Positions 25,231-35,612 are shown, counted from the first letter of the stretch. The stretch: DNA of 64,000 bases from JAWLGJ01 sp041685145 (GCA_041685145.1 JAWLGJ010000007.1:15012-79011), one strand, 5' to 3'. Translations and numbers: made by a program. Notes: generated from the sequence alone by a model not told the origin.

Positions 25231-25839
25231 GTGAAGCTCTATGTCAGCACCACCTCGCCCTTTGCCCGCAAGGCGCAGGCGGTGGTGATCGAAACCGGCC
25301 TGGCGGGTCGCGTCGCGATGGTGGCGGCGCACCCCTTCGCCGCCGACAGCCCGGTGCCGGGCGTGAACCCGCTGGGCAAGATTCCGGCGCTGGTGCTGGA
25401 TGACGGCACCGCGCTGGCGGAGTCGCCGCTGATCTGCGAATACCTGGACACCCTGCACGGCGGTCCGAGCCTGATTCCGGCCGAAGGCCCCGAACGATGG
25501 CGGGCGCTGCGCTGGCAGACGCTGGGCGACGGCATCATGGATGCCGGCGTGGCGCGGCGCGTCGAGGCGCTGTTCCACCCCGAGGGCCAGCGTTCCGAGG
25601 CGTGGGTCGAGCGCAAGCGCGCCGCCACCGCCCGCGCCCTGGACGCGCTGGAGGGCGAGGTCGAGGCCCTGGCGGCGGCGCCGGTGAGCATCGGCCACCT
25701 CGCCGTCGGCTGCGCGCTGGGTTATCTCGATTTCCGCTATGCCGCGGACGGCTGGCGCCAGGGGCGGCCGCGCCTGGCGGACTGGTACGCCGCCTTCGCC
25801 GCCCGCCCCGCCCTCGCCGAGACCGTGCCCAGCGAGTGA
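25231..25839 (+). CDS. Glutathione S-transferase family protein
   Basis: A 202-residue thioredoxin-fold GST: MKLYVSTTSPFARKAQAVVIE (active-site Ser/Thr region near residues 7-9), NPLGKIPALVLDDGTALAESPLICEYLD as the glutathione-binding cis-Pro and ESxxI motif, then an all-helical domain. Substrate unknown. The GTG start has GGGAGAAG upstream. Stop and next start share one base (TGATG). Confidence 0.9.
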   Translation: MKLYVSTTSPFARKAQAVVIETGLAGRVAMVAAHPFAADSPVPGVNPLGKIPALVLDDGTALAESPLICEYLDTLHGGPSLIPAEGPERWRALRWQTLGDGIMDAGVARRVEALFHPEGQRSEAWVERKRAATARALDALEGEVEALAAAPVSIGHLAVGCALGYLDFRYAADGWRQGRPRLADWYAAFAARPALAETVPSE

Positions 25840-26267
25840 TGGACGCCGAGGCGGTCATCCGCGCCCTCGACCTCCAGCCGCACCCCGAGGGCGGCCGTTT
25901 CCGCGAGGTCTATCGCCACGCCCCCGAGGGCGGCGGCCGGGGCGTGATGACCAGCATCTATTATCTGCTCCGTGCCGGCGAACACTCGGCCTGGCACCGG
26001 GTCGATGCGGTGGAGATCTGGCACCACTATGCGGGCGCGCCGCTGGCGCTGCACATCAGCGCGGACGGCGACGCCGTCACCACCCACACCCTGGGCACCG
26101 ACCTTGCCGCCGGGCAGCGTCCGCAGGCGGTGGTGCCGGCGCACGCCTGGCAGAGCGCCGAGCCCCTGGGGGCCTGGACGCTCGTCGGCTGCACCGTCGC
26201 CCCCGCCTTCGACTTCGCGGGCTTCGAGTTGGCCCCGGACGGGTGGGCGCCCGGCCGTGGCGGCTGA
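25839..26267 (+). CDS. DUF985 cupin-fold protein
   Basis: A 142-residue protein with the family pattern LDLQPHPEGGRFREVYRH, TSIYYLLRAGEHSAWHRVDAVEIWHHYAG and GCTVAPAFDFAGFEL. This is a double-stranded beta-helix of unknown enzymatic role, sometimes called sugar-binding or epimerase-like. It is translationally coupled to the GST gene by a one-base stop/start overlap. Confidence 0.85.
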   Translation: MDAEAVIRALDLQPHPEGGRFREVYRHAPEGGGRGVMTSIYYLLRAGEHSAWHRVDAVEIWHHYAGAPLALHISADGDAVTTHTLGTDLAAGQRPQAVVPAHAWQSAEPLGAWTLVGCTVAPAFDFAGFELAPDGWAPGRGG

Positions 26268-26317
26268 GTGACGACCGGGCGGCGCCGACAACGCGACCTT
26301 GGCGTGGAGGCTGTCCC

Positions 26318-27202
26318 TTGGGAGTGGCTCTCGTAACGCTGGCGGCCGTCCTCTGGGGCGTGTCTGGCGGCTTGGGTGGACTGTTGATCGAGGCCGGCTG
26401 GCCTCCCCTGCTGCTGTCCTTCCATCGCGCCGCCTTCGGGCTGGCCTGCATACTCGCCTGGCTGGCACTGGCGCCCGCGATGCGGCCGATGCCACCGAAG
26501 CCAGGTCGGCGCCGTTCCGGGGTGGCCCTGCTGGGCTGGTCGGTGGTGGCGGGGCTGGGGGTCGCCGGCAATTTTTCCTTCTATTTCCTCAGCATCGGCA
26601 GCGCGGGCGTCGCCGTCGCGGCTAGCCTCATGTACAGCGCTCCGGTCTTCGTTTTTCTGGTGTCGTTCGTGCTGCGCCTGGAGCGCGCCACGCCCTTGAA
26701 GGCCGCCGCCGTGCTCGGCGTCGTCGTCGGCATTGTCCTGCTGACGGAGAGCCACCGGGTCGGCCTGAGTGCCGTCACGCCCTTCGGGCTCGCCACCGGG
26801 CTTCTCGCCGGCCTGTCGTATGCGCTGTTCATTTTGGCGTTCAAGGCCGCGGCGGCATACGGCGCGGCGCCCCGAATCCTGGCGATCGCGCTGGCCGCTG
26901 TTTTGGTCGTGCTGCTGCCTCTGGTCGACCACGCGCGGCTGGCGGCCAGTCTGGGCGCCTCGGCATTGCCGTGGTTCGTCGCGCTTGGCGTGGTGGGCGC
27001 GGGGCTGTCCTTTGCGGCCTATATCGCCGGCCTCCGGCGCACGCCGCCGACGGTGGCGGCGGTGCTGGGCGTGGTGGAGCCGGTCACGGCGGCGCTTCTC
27101 GGGACGCTGCTTCTGGACGAAACGCTGTCCCGGGTCCAGATCGGCGGCATGGTGATCATCCTGACGACCATCGCCATGCTCGCCACGCGGCGCAGCGCGT
27201 GA
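26318..27202 (+). CDS. EamA/DMT-superfamily transporter
   Basis: A 294-residue integral membrane protein with about ten hydrophobic segments in two EamA halves (ALVTLAAVLWGVSGGLGGLL at the start; YIAGLRRTPPTVAAVLGVVEPVTAALLG near the end). Likely exports a small metabolite or amino acid; the substrate is unknown. The start is TTG 26318, chosen because GGAGG sits seven bases upstream; GTG 26324 is possible. No neighbour clearly points to the cargo. Confidence 0.85.
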   Translation: MGVALVTLAAVLWGVSGGLGGLLIEAGWPPLLLSFHRAAFGLACILAWLALAPAMRPMPPKPGRRRSGVALLGWSVVAGLGVAGNFSFYFLSIGSAGVAVAASLMYSAPVFVFLVSFVLRLERATPLKAAAVLGVVVGIVLLTESHRVGLSAVTPFGLATGLLAGLSYALFILAFKAAAAYGAAPRILAIALAAVLVVLLPLVDHARLAASLGASALPWFVALGVVGAGLSFAAYIAGLRRTPPTVAAVLGVVEPVTAALLGTLLLDETLSRVQIGGMVIILTTIAMLATRRSA

Positions 27203-27332
27203 CACTTTGATCGCCGGCCGCCTTGCGCCCGCCGTCGCGCCCGCCTATACCCGACAGCCCCGGTCGGCCTTTCGAGAGCCCGATATTGCGACTGACTCGC
27301 ATTTAAACCGCTGTATCGCCGCAATTTTTTGC

Positions 27333-27390
27333 TTGTCCGTTGCGTCCCGGGGGTGTTATCCCTACTTCGCAATCAGGACAAATCCGGTCC
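27333..27390 (+). promoter_or_regulatory. Putative promoter and operator of the suf operon
   Basis: The 204-bp region before the Rrf2 gene is AT-richer than its surroundings. TTGTCC (27333-27338), 17 bases and TTATCC (27356-27361) give a weak promoter. Downstream, GGAC (27376-27379) and GTCC (27387-27390) form a small inverted repeat that could bind the Rrf2 regulator. Both are tentative. Confidence 0.3.
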
Positions 27391-27406
27391 TTATTAGCAG
27401 GAACGC

Positions 27407-27846
27407 ATGTTTAAACTGAGCCGCATGACCGACTATGGCGTTGTCATCCTCTCGCACATGGCGCGGGAGCCCCAGCGCATGATGACCGCCCCGGCGCTGG
27501 CCGACGAAACCGGCCTGCCCCGACCCACCGTCATCAAGCTGCTGAAGCAGTTGGCGCGGGCGGGGCTGCTGGACGCGCACCGCGGCGCCCAGGGCGGCTA
27601 TACCCTGGCGCGGCCGGCCGAGCGCATCACCGTGCGCGAGATCGTCGCCGCGCTGGAGGGGCGCCTGGCCCTAACCGCCTGCGTCGAGGGCGCCGAGGAC
27701 GACTGCGGCGTCGAGGACTGCTGCCCCATCCGCGGGCGCTGGGATCCCGTCAACGAGGCGGTGGCGGCGGCGCTGGACGGGGTGACGCTTGCGCGGATGG
27801 CCGCCTTCGGCCGTAACCGCTTCATGGCCTTCGAGGGACAGTTGCA

Positions 27847-27850
<4 letters not shown>
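27407..27850 (+). CDS. Rrf2-family Fe-S regulator of the SUF operon
   Basis: A 147-residue winged-helix regulator of the IscR/Rrf2 family that opens the suf operon. The DNA-binding helix region MTAPALADETGLPRPTVIKLLKQLARAGLL is followed by a cysteine cluster C92, C100, C105, C106 (ACVEGAEDDC, DCCPIRG) of the kind that holds a 2Fe-2S cluster. It probably represses the operon when clusters are plentiful. CAGGAA precedes the ATG. Its stop overlaps the sufB start (ATGA), so expression is coupled. Confidence 0.92.
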
Positions 27851-29292
<1,442 letters not shown>

Positions 29293-29313
29293 CAAGAGAG
29301 GGATTTTCCACCA

Positions 29314-30069
29314 ATGGCTTTGCTTGAGATCAAGAACCTGCACGCCAACGTCGATGGCACCGAGATCCTGAAGGGCATCAATCTGGTGGTCGAGCCCGGC
29401 GAGGTGCACGCCGTCATGGGGCCCAACGGCTCGGGCAAGAGCACCCTGTCCTATGTGCTGGCCGGGCGCGAGGGCTATGAGGTCACCGCCGGCGAGGTGC
29501 TCTACAAGGGCACGAACCTGCTGGAGATGGCGCCGGAGGAGCGCGCCCGCGAAGGCGTCTTCCTGGCCTTCCAGTACCCGGTCGAGATTCCCGGCGTCGG
29601 CACCATGACCTTCCTGCGCACCGCCGTGAACGCCGTGCGCAAGCATCGCGGCCTGCCCGAATACGACGCCATGCAGTTCCTGAAGGTGGTGCGCGAGAAG
29701 GCCAAGGCCCTGAACATCCCCGACGAGATGCTCAAGCGCGCCGTCAACACCGGCTTCTCCGGCGGCGAGAAGAAGCGCGCCGAGGCGTTGCAGGCGGCGC
29801 TGCTGGACCCGGCGATGATGATCCTCGACGAGACCGATTCCGGCCTCGACATCGATGCCCTGCGGCTGGTGGCGGAAAGCTTCGACGCCATGCGCGACGC
29901 GCAGCGCTCGATGCTGGTCATCACCCATTACCAGCGCATCCTGCACTATCTGGTCCCCGACAAGGTGCATGTGCTGGCGCGCGGGCAGATCATGCGCTCG
30001 GGCGGCAAGGAGCTGGCCGAGGAGCTGGAGGCCAAGGGCTACGCCGAATTCGTGGGCGAGGCGGCATGA
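29314..30069 (+). CDS. sufC: SUF ATPase SufC
   Basis: An ABC-type ATPase that drives conformational change in SufBCD. Walker A GPNGSGKST, signature FSGGEKKRAEALQAALLDP and Walker B MMILDETDSGLDID are intact; 251 aa is the usual length. The ATG at 29314 has GAGAGGGA upstream at a longish spacing. Overlaps sufD by four bases. Confidence 0.97.
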   Translation: MALLEIKNLHANVDGTEILKGINLVVEPGEVHAVMGPNGSGKSTLSYVLAGREGYEVTAGEVLYKGTNLLEMAPEERAREGVFLAFQYPVEIPGVGTMTFLRTAVNAVRKHRGLPEYDAMQFLKVVREKAKALNIPDEMLKRAVNTGFSGGEKKRAEALQAALLDPAMMILDETDSGLDIDALRLVAESFDAMRDAQRSMLVITHYQRILHYLVPDKVHVLARGQIMRSGGKELAEELEAKGYAEFVGEAA

Positions 30070-31400
30070 GCACGAGCGAAGCCCTGGCGAAAGCCGACAC
30101 CGGCGCGCCGCCCTACCTGGACGCCCTGGCGGACCTGGGCGGGCGCCTGCCCCACGGCCCCGACTGGCTCGACGACCTGCGCGGGCGCGGGCGCGCCGCC
30201 TATGCGGCCGAGGGCCTGCCGACGCGCAAGACCGAGGCCTGGAAATACACCGCCGTCGCCAAGGCCGGCGCCTTCACCCATGCCGAACTGGCGCCGCCGG
30301 CCGCCATCGACGGCGCGCGCGGGGCCGATTTCGGCCTCGAATCCTGGCGGCTGGTGCTGGTCAACGGCCGCGTGCGGCCGGAGATGTCGGCGCTGGAGGG
30401 CCTTCCCGAGGGCGTCACCGTCGCCGGCCTTGCCGACACGCTTGCCCACGCCCCCGAGCGCCTGCGCCCGCATCTGGGCGGCGTGCTGGGCCTGGAGGCC
30501 ATGCCGCTGGCGGCGCTGAACACCGCCTATCTGGGCGACGGCGCCTTCGTGCATGTTCCGCGCGGGGTGGTGCTGGACCGGCCCGTGCAGATCGTCAGCC
30601 TGGGCGCCGCGGGCGAGGCGCCGGTGATGTTCCATCCCCGCCATCTGCTGGTGCTGGAGGACGGGGCCGCCGCCACCGTCGTCGAGACCCATGTCGGCGG
30701 CGGCCGCTATTTCGCGAACACCGTCACCGAGGTGGCCCTCGGCCACGGCGCCCGCCTCGCCCATGCCAAGATGCAGGACGAGGGGCCCGAGGCCGTGCAC
30801 GTCGCCGCCTGCGCGGTGCGGCTGGCGGAGAACGCCGCCTATGACGGGCTGGTGCTGCACACCGGCGCCCGGCTGGCGCGCCACGAGCTGCGCGCCGAGA
30901 TCGCCGGCCCCGGCGCCGCCTGCACCATGAACGGCGCCTTCCTCGCCGACGGCAACCGCCACGTCGACAACACCCTGTTCATCGACCACGCCGCCCCCAA
31001 CGGCAGCTCGCGCCAGGTGTTCCGCGGCGTGCTCGACGACGCGGCGCGCGGCGTCTATCAGGGCAAGGTGCTGGTCGAACGCCCGGCCCAGAAGACCGAC
31101 GCCCACCAGCTTTCGCGTGCCCTGCTGCTGTCGCGCGGCGCGGAGATGGACGCCAAGCCGGAACTGGAAATCTACGCCGACGACGTCAAATGCGGCCACG
31201 GCGCCACCACCGGCGAGCTGGACACGGCGCATCTGTTCTATCTGCGCGGCCGCGGCGTCGACCTGCCGACGGCGCGGCGGATGCTGGTCGAGGCCTTCAT
31301 TGCCGATATCATCGACGCCTTTCCCGACGCCACGGTGCGCGAGGCCTTTGCCGGCCGCGTCGGCGCCTGGCTCGACGGCCACGCGGAGGCGGCGCGATGA
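30066..31400 (+). CDS. sufD: Fe-S assembly protein SufD
   Basis: SufD pairs with SufB in the scaffold complex. The conserved half GVYQGKVLVERPAQKTDAHQLSRALLLS, AEMDAKPELEIYADDVKCGHGAT and LFYLRGRGVDLPTARRMLVEAF is typical. Length is 444 aa. Start and stop overlap sufC and sufS by four bases each. Confidence 0.96.
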   Translation: MSTSEALAKADTGAPPYLDALADLGGRLPHGPDWLDDLRGRGRAAYAAEGLPTRKTEAWKYTAVAKAGAFTHAELAPPAAIDGARGADFGLESWRLVLVNGRVRPEMSALEGLPEGVTVAGLADTLAHAPERLRPHLGGVLGLEAMPLAALNTAYLGDGAFVHVPRGVVLDRPVQIVSLGAAGEAPVMFHPRHLLVLEDGAAATVVETHVGGGRYFANTVTEVALGHGARLAHAKMQDEGPEAVHVAACAVRLAENAAYDGLVLHTGARLARHELRAEIAGPGAACTMNGAFLADGNRHVDNTLFIDHAAPNGSSRQVFRGVLDDAARGVYQGKVLVERPAQKTDAHQLSRALLLSRGAEMDAKPELEIYADDVKCGHGATTGELDTAHLFYLRGRGVDLPTARRMLVEAFIADIIDAFPDATVREAFAGRVGAWLDGHAEAAR

Positions 31401-32620
31401 GCTACGACGTCGCCACGATTCGGGCCGAATTCCCCATCCTGGCGCGGCAGGTGCGCGGGCGGCCGCTGGTCTATCTCGACTCCGCCGCCTCGGCGCAGAA
31501 GCCGGCCTGTGTCATCGAGGCCGAGGCCGCCGTCTACCGCGACGAATACGCCAACATCCATCGCGGCGCCTATATGTTCTCGGAGCGCACCACGGCGCGC
31601 TACGAGGCGGCCCGCGAGACGGTGCGGCGCTTCCTCAACGCCGCCGACAAGCGCGAGGTCGTCTTCACCCGCAACGCCACCGAGGCCATCAACCTCGTCG
31701 CCGCCACCTGGGGTCGCGCCAATCTGGGCGAGGGCGACGAGATCCTGGTCACCGAACTGGAGCACCACGCCAACATCGTTCCCTGGCAGATGCTGGCCCA
31801 GGAAACCGGCGCGGTGCTGCGCCCGGTGCCGGTGGGCGACGACGGCCGCTTCCTGATGGACGCCTTCGAGGATGCCCTGGGCCCGCGCACCCGGCTGGTG
31901 GCGGTGGCGCACATGTCCAATGTGCTGGGCACGGTGCTGCCGGTGGCCGAGATCGCCAAGCGCGCCCGCGACGCCGGGGCGGCGGTGCTCATCGACGGCG
32001 CCCAGGCGGTGTGCCACGCCGCCGTCGACGTGCAGGCCATCGGCTGCGACTTCTACGTCTTTTCCGGCCACAAGCTCTATGGCCCCACCGGCATCGGGGC
32101 GCTGTACGGCCGCCGCGAGTTGCTGGAGGCCATGCCCCCCTATCAGGGCGGCGGCGACATGATCCGGCAGGTCAGCTTCGCGGGCACCACCTGGGCGCCG
32201 CCGCCGGCCAAGTTCGAGGCCGGCACCCCGGCCATTGCCCAGGCCATCGCCCTGGGGGCGGCCATCGACTATGTCGAGGGGCTGGGCCTGGCGGCCATCG
32301 CCGCGCACGAGCACGACCTGCTGACCCATGCCACCCAGCGGCTGTCGGCGATTCCGGGCCTGCGCATCCACGGCACGGCGCCGGGCAAGGGGGCGGTGAT
32401 CTCCTTCACCCTCGACGACGCCCACCCCCACGACATCGCCACCGTGCTGGACCGGCACGGCGTGGCGGTGCGCGCCGGCCATCACTGCGCGCAGCCGTTG
32501 ATGGACCGCCTGGGCGTGCCGGCGACGGCGCGGGCGTCCTTCGGGCTCTACAACACCCGCGAGGAGGTCGAGGCCCTGGCCGGCGCCCTGGAGAAAGTCG
32601 AGGAGATGTTCCGCCGATGA
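31397..32620 (+). CDS. sufS: Cysteine desulfurase SufS
   Basis: A PLP-dependent class II cysteine desulfurase, 407 aa, supplying sulfur to the scaffold. The PLP-Lys motif is FSGHKLYGPTGIG, and the catalytic Cys lies in VRAGHHCAQPLMDRLG. The opening FPILARQVRGRPLVYLDSAASAQKP is typical SufS. SufU is encoded immediately downstream and is the likely sulfur acceptor. Confidence 0.97.
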   Translation: MSYDVATIRAEFPILARQVRGRPLVYLDSAASAQKPACVIEAEAAVYRDEYANIHRGAYMFSERTTARYEAARETVRRFLNAADKREVVFTRNATEAINLVAATWGRANLGEGDEILVTELEHHANIVPWQMLAQETGAVLRPVPVGDDGRFLMDAFEDALGPRTRLVAVAHMSNVLGTVLPVAEIAKRARDAGAAVLIDGAQAVCHAAVDVQAIGCDFYVFSGHKLYGPTGIGALYGRRELLEAMPPYQGGGDMIRQVSFAGTTWAPPPAKFEAGTPAIAQAIALGAAIDYVEGLGLAAIAAHEHDLLTHATQRLSAIPGLRIHGTAPGKGAVISFTLDDAHPHDIATVLDRHGVAVRAGHHCAQPLMDRLGVPATARASFGLYNTREEVEALAGALEKVEEMFRR

Positions 32621-33093
32621 GCCTGATGGACGACGACCTGCGCGACCTCTATCAGGAGGTCATCCTCGACCACGGCAAGCGGCCGCGCAACTTCCGCCAC
32701 CCGGAGGACGCCAACCACCAGGCGCGCGGCCACAACCCGCTGTGCGGCGACCAGTTGGTGGTCTATCTGAAGACGGACGATGCCGGCACCGTGGTCGACG
32801 CCGCCTTTCAGGGCCGTGGCTGCGCCATCTCCACCGCCTCGGCCTCGCTGATGACCGAGGTGGTCATGGGCAAGAGCGAGGCGCAGGCCCGCGCCCTGTT
32901 CGAGGCCGTGCACCGCATGGCCACCGGCGAGGACGAGGTTCCCACCCCGCCCGAGGGCCTGGAAGACGATTTCGACCGCCTGATGGTGCTTTCGGGCGTG
33001 CGTGAATATCCGGCCAGGGTCAAATGCGCCACCCTGGCCTGGCACACGATGACCGCGGCGCTCAACGATGAAGAGGAGGCGACGACGGAATGA
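32617..33093 (+). CDS. sufU: Sulfur-transfer / scaffold protein SufU
   Basis: A 158-residue SufU-type (NifU-like) protein. Ligands C43 and D45 (NPLCGDQ), C69 (GRGCAIS) and C137 (RVKCATLAW) match SufU's zinc and sulfur-transfer site, and the SufU-specific insertion after GCAISTASAS is present. SufU receives persulfide sulfur from SufS. No sufE is present in the operon, so SufU probably does that job. Overlaps sufS and the next gene by four bases each. Confidence 0.93.
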   Translation: MSLMDDDLRDLYQEVILDHGKRPRNFRHPEDANHQARGHNPLCGDQLVVYLKTDDAGTVVDAAFQGRGCAISTASASLMTEVVMGKSEAQARALFEAVHRMATGEDEVPTPPEGLEDDFDRLMVLSGVREYPARVKCATLAWHTMTAALNDEEEATTE

Positions 33094-33497
33094 TACCGGA
33101 ACGTCCCTTCGCGCCCGATGCGGGCATGACGACCCCCGGCGAGGAGATCACCTCGCGCGCCGGCGACCCCCTGCCGGCCGACAAGCAGGCGGCGGCGTCG
33201 GAGGACGCCGTGATCGATGCGCTGAAAACCGTTTATGACCCCGAGATTCCGATCAACCTTTACGACCTGGGGCTGATCTACCATCTCGATCTCAGGGACA
33301 ACGGCGACGTCGCCATCACCATGACCCTGACCACCCCGGCCTGCCCGGTGGCGCAGCAGATGCCCGACCAGGTGGCCCAGACGGTGGCCAGCCTGCCCGA
33401 GGTCGGTGTCGTGACGGTGGAGCTTGTCTGGGATCCGCCGTGGACCTTCGACAAGATGAGCCCCGACGCCCGCATGGCGCTCGACGTGATGATGTGA
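33090..33497 (+). CDS. sufT: SUF-associated DUF59/MIP18 protein SufT
   Basis: A 135-residue DUF59 protein. The core VIDALKTVYDPEIPINLYDLGLIY and the conserved C85 in LTTPACPVAQQMP identify the SufT/MIP18 family, involved in Fe-S protein maturation. An extra N-terminal segment of about 35 residues precedes the domain; a start at the internal Met13 would remove part of it. Last gene of the suf operon. Confidence 0.92.
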   Translation: MIPERPFAPDAGMTTPGEEITSRAGDPLPADKQAAASEDAVIDALKTVYDPEIPINLYDLGLIYHLDLRDNGDVAITMTLTTPACPVAQQMPDQVAQTVASLPEVGVVTVELVWDPPWTFDKMSPDARMALDVMM

Positions 33498-33500
33498 CCC

Positions 33501-33520
33501 GACGACGCGAGAGCGTCGTC
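33501..33520 (+). terminator. Perfect hairpin just after the suf operon
   Basis: GACGACGC and GCGTCGTC pair perfectly around a GAGA tetraloop, three bases past the SufT stop. No T-tract follows, so it is a stabiliser or rho-aided terminator and not a classic intrinsic one. Its last four bases are the outer edge of the REP element described next. Confidence 0.5.
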
Positions 33521-33625
33521 ATTCCCGCGAAGGCGGGAATCCAGCAAGGCCGGAGCCATGAAACGAGGTAGGCGACGCTAAGCGCTGGCATCACCAACTG
33601 GACCCCCGCCTGCGCGGGGGTGACG
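33517..33625. repeat. REP doublet (two inverted palindromic REP units)
   Basis: Two 28-base units face each other: 33517-33544 and 33598-33625. Each has a perfect 8-bp stem (ATTCCCGC with GCGGGAAT; ACCCCCGC with GCGGGGGT) around a 4-base loop. The second, read on the opposite strand, matches the first at 23 of 28 positions, with compensating changes inside the stems. The 53 bp between are unrelated. This is the layout of a BIME/REPIN-type mobile repeat spread by RAYT transposases; no RAYT gene is in the window. Confidence 0.75.
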
Positions 33626-33718
33626 GAAGGGGCGCGGCGCGCGGTTTATTCGCGCCGGGCGCGCCTTCCATCCACGCGCATCCCTGTTCATCCGTGTCAG
33701 CTTGAAAGGCTGCCCGCC

Positions 33719-34123
33719 GTGGCAAACAAGGTCCACAAGCCCGACGAGGACTGGCGGCGCGAACTCTCGCCCGAGCAGTACGCCGTCTGCCGGTGCAGCG
33801 CCACCGAGCCGCCCTTCACCGGCCGCTACTGGAACGAAAAGCGCCCCGGCACCTATCACTGCGCCGCCTGCGGCCAGGATTTGTTCCATTCCGGCGCCAA
33901 ATACGACTCCGGCACCGGCTGGCCCAGCTTCTGGGCCCCGGTGGCCCAGGACCGCGTGGCGACGCGCCTCGACTCCAGCCACGGCATGACCCGCACCGAG
34001 GCCCTGTGCAGCCGCTGCGACTCCCACCTGGGCCACGTCTTCGATGACGGCCCCGATCCCACCGGCCAGCGCTACTGCATCAACTCGGCGGCGCTGGCGT
34101 TGAAGGCGGAGGATGAGGACTGA
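33719..34123 (+). CDS. msrB: Peptide-methionine (R)-S-oxide reductase MsrB
   Basis: MsrB reduces methionine-R-sulfoxide in proteins. The structural zinc site is C48, C51, C97 and C100 (CAACG, CSRC), and the catalytic C120 is in QRYCINSAAL. GTGWPSFWAP is conserved. Length is 134 aa from GTG 33719, with AAAGG upstream. The convergent small gene ends 3 bp after it. Confidence 0.96.
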   Translation: MANKVHKPDEDWRRELSPEQYAVCRCSATEPPFTGRYWNEKRPGTYHCAACGQDLFHSGAKYDSGTGWPSFWAPVAQDRVATRLDSSHGMTRTEALCSRCDSHLGHVFDDGPDPTGQRYCINSAALALKAEDED

Positions 34124-34126
34124 CGC

Positions 34127-34399
34127 TCAGTCGGCCGCCACCGGCACGATGACCCCCACCGGCGCCTCCGGGTCGCGCATGTCCAGGAACACCACCTGCC
34201 CCAGCCGCTCGACCAGGGCGCATTGGTCCTCGGGCAGGTCGAGGAAGCGGGCGGTGGCGCCCTCGGCGTCGGTGACCTCCAGGACGTCGCCGTCCAGGCG
34301 GGCGGCGGCCGTCTCCAGGGCGAAGGGCGGCTCGGGCAGCGGGATGACGACGTGTTCCTGGTTGCCGGCGACGATGATGTCGTAGTCGTCGATGTCCAT
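34127..34399 (-). CDS. Small acidic protein of unknown function
   Basis: A 90-residue acidic protein (MDIDDYDIIVAGNQEHVVIP...) with no membrane segment or recognisable motif. The ATG at 34399 follows GGGAGA by eight bases. It lies downstream of the asd terminator on the same strand and converges with msrB. I do not recognise a family. Confidence 0.5.
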   Translation of the reverse strand: MDIDDYDIIVAGNQEHVVIPLPEPPFALETAAARLDGDVLEVTDAEGATARFLDLPEDQCALVERLGQVVFLDMRDPEAPVGVIVPVAAD

Positions 34400-34423
34400 G
34401 ACGCGGGTCTCCCGACGGGTGTG

Positions 34424-34460
34424 GAAAAGGAAAAGGGGGCGAGACTTGCCCCGCCCCCTT
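34424..34460 (-). terminator. Intrinsic terminator of asd
   Basis: Read on the minus strand, a perfect 9-bp GC-rich stem (AAGGGGGCG with CGCCCCCTT, arms 34452-34460 and 34433-34441) is followed by TTCCTTTTCC. It lies about 30 bp past the asd stop. Confidence 0.8.
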
Positions 34461-34491
34461 ACCTGGTTCGCCTGCCGTGCGTGGCGGGCGG

Positions 34492-35511
34492 CTATTTCTT
34501 CAGGTAGTCCTGCGCCAGCACCTCGGCGATCTGCACGGTGTTGAGCGCCGCGCCCTTGCGCAGGTTGTCGCCGACGCACCAGAAGCTGAGGCCGTTCTTC
34601 ACCGTCTCGTCGCGGCGCAGGCGGCTGACGAAGACGTTGTCCTCGCCGGCGCATTCGACCTGGGTGACATAGCCCTCGTCGGCGCGGTAGTCGACCACCG
34701 AGATGCCGGGGGCGTTGCGCAGCGCCTCGCGGGCGTCGTCCTCGGAGACGGCGTTCTCGAACTCGACATTGATGTATTCGGCGTGGCCGATGAACACCGG
34801 CACGCGGGCGCAGTTGGCGTGCAGCTTGATGTCGGGGTCGAGGATCTTGCGCGTCTCCACCGCCATCTTCCACTCTTCCTTGGTCTCGCCGTTCTCCAGG
34901 AACTTGTCGATGTGGGGAATAACGTTGAAGGCGATCTGCTTGGTGAACTTCTCATTCACGATCGGGTCGTTCACATAGATGGCGCGGGTCTGGTTGAACA
35001 ACTCGTCCATGGCGTCCTTGCCCGAGCCCGACACCGACTGGTAGGTCGACACCACCACGCGCCGAATCTTGCCCAGGTCATGCAGCGGCTTCAGCGCCAC
35101 CACCATCTGGATGGTCGAGCAGTTGGGGTTGGCGATGATGCCGCGCTTGGTGTAGCCGGCGATGGCCTCGGGGTTCACCTCCGGCACCACCAGCGGCACG
35201 TCGGGCTCCATGCGGAAATGCGAGGTGTTGTCGACCACCACGCAGCCGGCGGCGGCGGCGCGCGGGCTGTGCTTGGCCGAGACGCTGGCGCCCGGCGACG
35301 ACAGGGCGATGTCGACGCCGGTGAAGTCGAACGTGGCCAGGTCGCGGCACTTCAGCACCTCGTCCTCGCCGAAGGAAATCTCCTTGCCCACCGACCGCTG
35401 GGAGGCGAGCGGAATCACCTCGTCGACGGGGAACTGGCGCTCGGCCAGGATGTTGAGCATCTCGCGCCCGACATTGCCGGTCGCGCCGATGACTGCGATT
35501 CTGTAACCCAT
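34492..35511 (-). CDS. asd: Aspartate-semialdehyde dehydrogenase
   Basis: Asd makes aspartate semialdehyde, the branch point for lysine, diaminopimelate, methionine, threonine and isoleucine. GATGNVGREM is the NADP motif, C131 in NPNCSTIQ is the catalytic Cys, and SVSGSGKDAMDEL and the HANCARVPVFIGH segment carry the other site residues. Length is 339 aa from ATG 35511, with GAGGAG eight bases upstream. It is transcribed separately from leuB, from its own promoter and through a Thr-rich leader peptide and attenuator. Confidence 0.97.
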   Translation of the reverse strand: MGYRIAVIGATGNVGREMLNILAERQFPVDEVIPLASQRSVGKEISFGEDEVLKCRDLATFDFTGVDIALSSPGASVSAKHSPRAAAAGCVVVDNTSHFRMEPDVPLVVPEVNPEAIAGYTKRGIIANPNCSTIQMVVALKPLHDLGKIRRVVVSTYQSVSGSGKDAMDELFNQTRAIYVNDPIVNEKFTKQIAFNVIPHIDKFLENGETKEEWKMAVETRKILDPDIKLHANCARVPVFIGHAEYINVEFENAVSEDDAREALRNAPGISVVDYRADEGYVTQVECAGEDNVFVSRLRRDETVKNGLSFWCVGDNLRKGAALNTVQIAEVLAQDYLKK

Positions 35512-35557
35512 CTTTTGCTCCTCGCTTTTCTGTCGCCCGCGCGCCCGATATGAAACA

Positions 35558-35612
35558 GCCCGCGTGGTGCACGCGGGCCAATCCAAATTCGGTCAAATCG
35601 ACCGGCCCGCGC
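35558..35612 (-). promoter_or_regulatory. Transcription attenuator (antiterminator/terminator pair) of asd
   Basis: Minus-strand reading. Just after the leader stop, CGCGGGCC (35611-35604) can pair with GGCCCGCG (35579-35572). The same GCCCGCGTG (35578-35570) pairs instead with CACGCGGGC (35566-35558) in a perfect 9-bp stem followed by TGTTTCAT. The two stems exclude each other, as in amino-acid attenuators. A small hairpin CGGTC/GACCG lies between. The U-tract is short, so termination strength is uncertain. Confidence 0.7.
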
